Part shown: positions 61,823 through 64,000 of the stretch, piece after piece
Numbering within the stretch: the stretch's first letter is position 1
How the letters are laid out: every line of letters begins with the position of its first letter
Origin: Coprenecus sp964640305
GTDB taxonomy: Bacteria; Bacteroidota; Bacteroidia; Bacteroidales; UBA932
NCBI GenBank assembly: GCA_964640305.1
Contig: CAZXFF010000005.1
Span: 1 to 64,000, forward strand
Length of the DNA stretch: 64,000 nt
Reading direction: 5' to 3'
Notes under the pieces: model-generated
What the model saw: the letters and a program-made list of their open reading frames with translations, nothing else
Database searches by the model: none
Told to the model about the DNA's origin: nothing
Program-made: the position numbers and the translations under genes

Positions 61823-64000
61823 CAGCAGACGTACAACATGGCCGGCTGTGCCGATATTGTATCCTTCTGAAAGATATACGATCCGCCCGAAAGAGTCGGC
61901 TATCACTATGACAGGATATTCCGGGGCGGCAATCTTCAGTTCCTTGCAGACAGCGTTGAGGATGGTGTCCCCTTCATCGATGCCGAAGCTGATACCGTCG
62001 GGACACTCCGGAAATCCGCCGGTAAGGTACTTGCCGTACTCATCTTCATCGGCATACAGCAACAGCAGCGGACGGGGCGGGACATCCTGGAAGAATCCGC
62101 GGATCGCATGGTTGCTGGGTTCGTGATTGGCCTTCAGAAAGCCCATGACGAAGAATCCTCTGCCTACTGTCTCCAGAATAGAAGTTTGTACAGGGACTTC
62201 TGAACTTTCTTTACCAGTCTTGCTTGCATTCCATTCGGAATTAGCTACGCTTACTGGCCGGTACTTGGCTTCGACATTCATGGAGCCTATGACCTGCAGG
62301 TCTTTACTGTCTTCCCTCATTTTCAGGACAGCCCTTGTAGTACGGCCTTTTTCTATTCTGAAGAAAGTCATGGTGGCCAACACTTTGCCGCTTGCCATCC
62401 TGGTTCCGGACAACATCATGTACTGACCGCAATCCAGTTCCACGGGACCTTGGCCGAAGACACCTTTCCATGTCATCGAGCCTTCTCTGCCCTCCCTGTC
62501 TGTAAAGCTCAGGGGGAAGAGCCTGCCTCCTTCTATCCTGGAGATCGTGAAATGCGTTTCGTATTTTGGATTGTCGATATGTTCCTGGCCGGCGTAGGAC
62601 AGAAGCAATTTGCCTTTTGGCGATACTGAAACGGCCCCATGACCTGCATCCAGATCCACATCCACCCATCTGTGGCCGTCATGGTACTGGAGTTTCCCGC
62701 TGACTTCTTCGATTCTGGCCGGTATGCTGAAGGTCCTGAATGCTGCCACTGCAAATATGTCGCGGGAATGACGGTCGGCAGCCATGAGTCTGTAAACGCC
62801 GGATGGGCTTACGGGAATGGCTTGAGGATTGTATTCATCGGCGACACGCACACGGGAGGCGAGGGCCAGGATTGACTCGGGCGTAACGGTCTCTCCGAAA
62901 GCGCCATTTTCTGCTTCTTTCAGGAAGAAGCTGCGGTAAGGACTAAGCAATTCTTCGGCAATCCTTGGGTTCAGGACATATTCCTTGAGAATTGCATTGT
63001 CCCCTGTATATCTGAAGTTGGCAATATGGTCCAGAAGTATGGATGCCGGTGTGTCCCGGAAATCCTTTTCACTGATAAGGGCAAGCAATTCAGTAGCATT
63101 CTGTCCGTATCCGGCCGATGCGGACAGATATGCGGAGATTTCCCGCCAGTTGCCACGGGCTGCCACGAGGTATTTCAGGTAATTCCTGCCCATGGTTTCC
63201 CCGAATGCTGCGACAGCATCAGCCTCCGTTGCGAAGGTGGATGTGTAGACAGAGCGGATAGAATCCTCTTCTGCAAGCCTGCGGGCATTGGCAATCCGTT
63301 CTTCTTCCGTCAGCACGACTTTGGCTTTGCCTTCTGCTGGGGGGACAATATCCGCATCTTCATAGCCTGTGTACGAAGAATCCTTGTCAAGCACCACGGT
63401 TACGGAAGAGCCTCCTTCCTTAACAGTAACCTTCGCATACCCGAAACGCTCCCCGTCAGAACACCATACCGTTATGTCCCCGAATCCGAAAGTTGCCGAG
63501 GAACGGCCGAGACTGTCTGTCCGTGCCGTGATTGCACTGAAATATTCCGAATAGTTGTATATTTTGTATTCCACTACCGCATCCTTCACCGGATTTCCGT
63601 CTGTTCCCAGCACGGTTACGTTCACTCTGGCGACAGGTGCATAATTGGAAGTCACGTTTATTTCCGTATAGCATCGGGTACGGGAAATGACATCTTCGCT
63701 GCCCGATAGATAGCTGCCGAATACTTTTGTGTGCATCAGGAGTCCCCTGAGTGCCGTAGAACTGAACCACGCCACATCCAGGCGGGCCTCAGGCTCGCAG
63801 GCTCCGAGGTAATGCCATGTCCCGTCCACCCAGGCTTCCACCCAGGCATGGTTGTCATCGGTGTGGGCCCATCTGGGAGTATACACCTGACGGGCCGGTA
63901 TCCCTACCGAACGTAAAGCCGCCACTGTAAATACAGATTCTTCACCGCATCTGCCGTATGCTGTCCGGACTGTTGCAGAGGGGGTGGATGTCCTGATGTC
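61811..64000 (-). CDS. Large transglutaminase-like protein, 5' end outside the window
   Basis: At least 729 residues; the frame is open to the window edge. The visible N-terminal part is a transglutaminase core: Cys in AYGRCGEES, RSVGIPARQVY, His in DDNHAWVEAW, and ACEPEA at the position of the third residue (Glu instead of the usual Asp). A beta-sandwich/carboxypeptidase-regulatory-like domain follows (VTVLGTDGNPVKDAVVEY), then a long helical and beta region. The last ~110 residues (LLLLYADEDEYGK to VIVIADSFGRIVYLSEGYNIG) look like a thioredoxin-like fold without a CxxC. Probably exported; function unknown. It is the third transglutaminase-type gene in the window. Confidence 0.85.
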   Translation of the reverse strand, partial: DIRTSTPSATVRTAYGRCGEESVFTVAALRSVGIPARQVYTPRWAHTDDNHAWVEAWVDGTWHYLGACEPEARLDVAWFSSTALRGLLMHTKVFGSYLSGSEDVISRTRCYTEINVTSNYAPVARVNVTVLGTDGNPVKDAVVEYKIYNYSEYFSAITARTDSLGRSSATFGFGDITVWCSDGERFGYAKVTVKEGGSSVTVVLDKDSSYTGYEDADIVPPAEGKAKVVLTEEERIANARRLAEEDSIRSVYTSTFATEADAVAAFGETMGRNYLKYLVAARGNWREISAYLSASAGYGQNATELLALISEKDFRDTPASILLDHIANFRYTGDNAILKEYVLNPRIAEELLSPYRSFFLKEAENGAFGETVTPESILALASRVRVADEYNPQAIPVSPSGVYRLMAADRHSRDIFAVAAFRTFSIPARIEEVSGKLQYHDGHRWVDVDLDAGHGAVSVSPKGKLLLSYAGQEHIDNPKYETHFTISRIEGGRLFPLSFTDREGREGSMTWKGVFGQGPVELDCGQYMMLSGTRMASGKVLATMTFFRIEKGRTTRAVLKMREDSKDLQVIGSMNVEAKYRPVSVANSEWNASKTGKESSEVPVQTSILETVGRGFFVMGFLKANHEPSNHAIRGFFQDVPPRPLLLLYADEDEYGKYLTGGFPECPDGISFGIDEGDTILNAVCKELKIAAPEYPVIVIADSFGRIVYLSEGYNIGTAGHVVRLLKGL

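Noticed and set aside
1..64000. tRNA, rRNA or riboswitch genes
   Set aside because: No cloverleaf, rRNA-like segment or known riboswitch core was recognised by eye. A covariance-model search would be needed to exclude small ones.

Overview
The window reads as a chromosome fragment of a member of the Bacteroidota, most likely order Bacteroidales. Most transcription units are preceded by the Bacteroidota -7 box TAnnTTTG. The gene content fits as well: a sodium-pumping Nqr complex, DUF3857/transglutaminase proteins, a DUF4493/DUF6359-type lipoprotein, a BT4734-type primase and a 'Bacteroides-style' tyrosine recombinase. Genus cannot be fixed from the sequence alone. No rRNA, tRNA or CRISPR array was recognised. 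There are two assembly gaps (10 N at 43835-43844 and 100 N at 47525-47624).

Region by region. (1) 1-7.58 kb is the right-hand part of an integrative mobile element resembling the mobilizable NBU units. On the minus strand it runs: four-HTH regulator, tyrosine recombinase, unknown 488-aa protein, two small HTH/excisionase-like proteins, archaeo-eukaryotic-type primase and DUF3987 protein. Its end interrupts a lipoprotein-type peptide deformylase gene, whose 3' half is missing here. (2) 8.0-13.8 kb is a complete nqrABCDEF operon (minus strand), divergent from a PcrA/UvrD helicase. (3) 16.5-27.2 kb holds a nucleotide-sugar dehydrogenase, a lipoprotein, a 1081-aa multi-cofactor oxidoreductase fusion, a SlyD-type FKBP, then tsaD, a FAD oxidoreductase, a lipocalin and an SDR. 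(4) 27.3-38.2 kb has two DUF3857 proteins (one with and one without the transglutaminase Cys), an EamA transporter with threonine aldolase, a DPP IV peptidase, an HD-uracil-DNA-glycosylase fusion and an amino-acid/Na+ symporter. (5) 38.2-45.1 kb is a TetR-regulated efflux locus arranged like cecR-ybhGFSR (TetR, TolC, HlyD, two ATPases, two permeases). One permease is frameshifted, and two near-identical putative operators are present. (6) 45.2-46.8 kb is tcdA-mazG. (7) 46.8-64 kb mixes genes (surface protein, nonsense-interrupted FtsX-type permease, patatin/Omp85 protein, tandem flavodoxin-like protein, AsmA-like protein, small lipoprotein, large transglutaminase protein cut by the window edge) with unusually repeat-rich intergenic DNA.

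The most unusual feature is a composite repeat array present twice, in opposite orientation, at 47.24-47.72 kb and 60.15-60.63 kb. Each copy has a hairpin module, then ~83-bp modules with ~9-12-bp inverted ends separated by a conserved ~57-bp spacer, then a purine-rich block that is 76/83 identical between the two sites. I do not recognise this element. Beside the second copy lie a 26-bp tandem array and three further tandem arrays.
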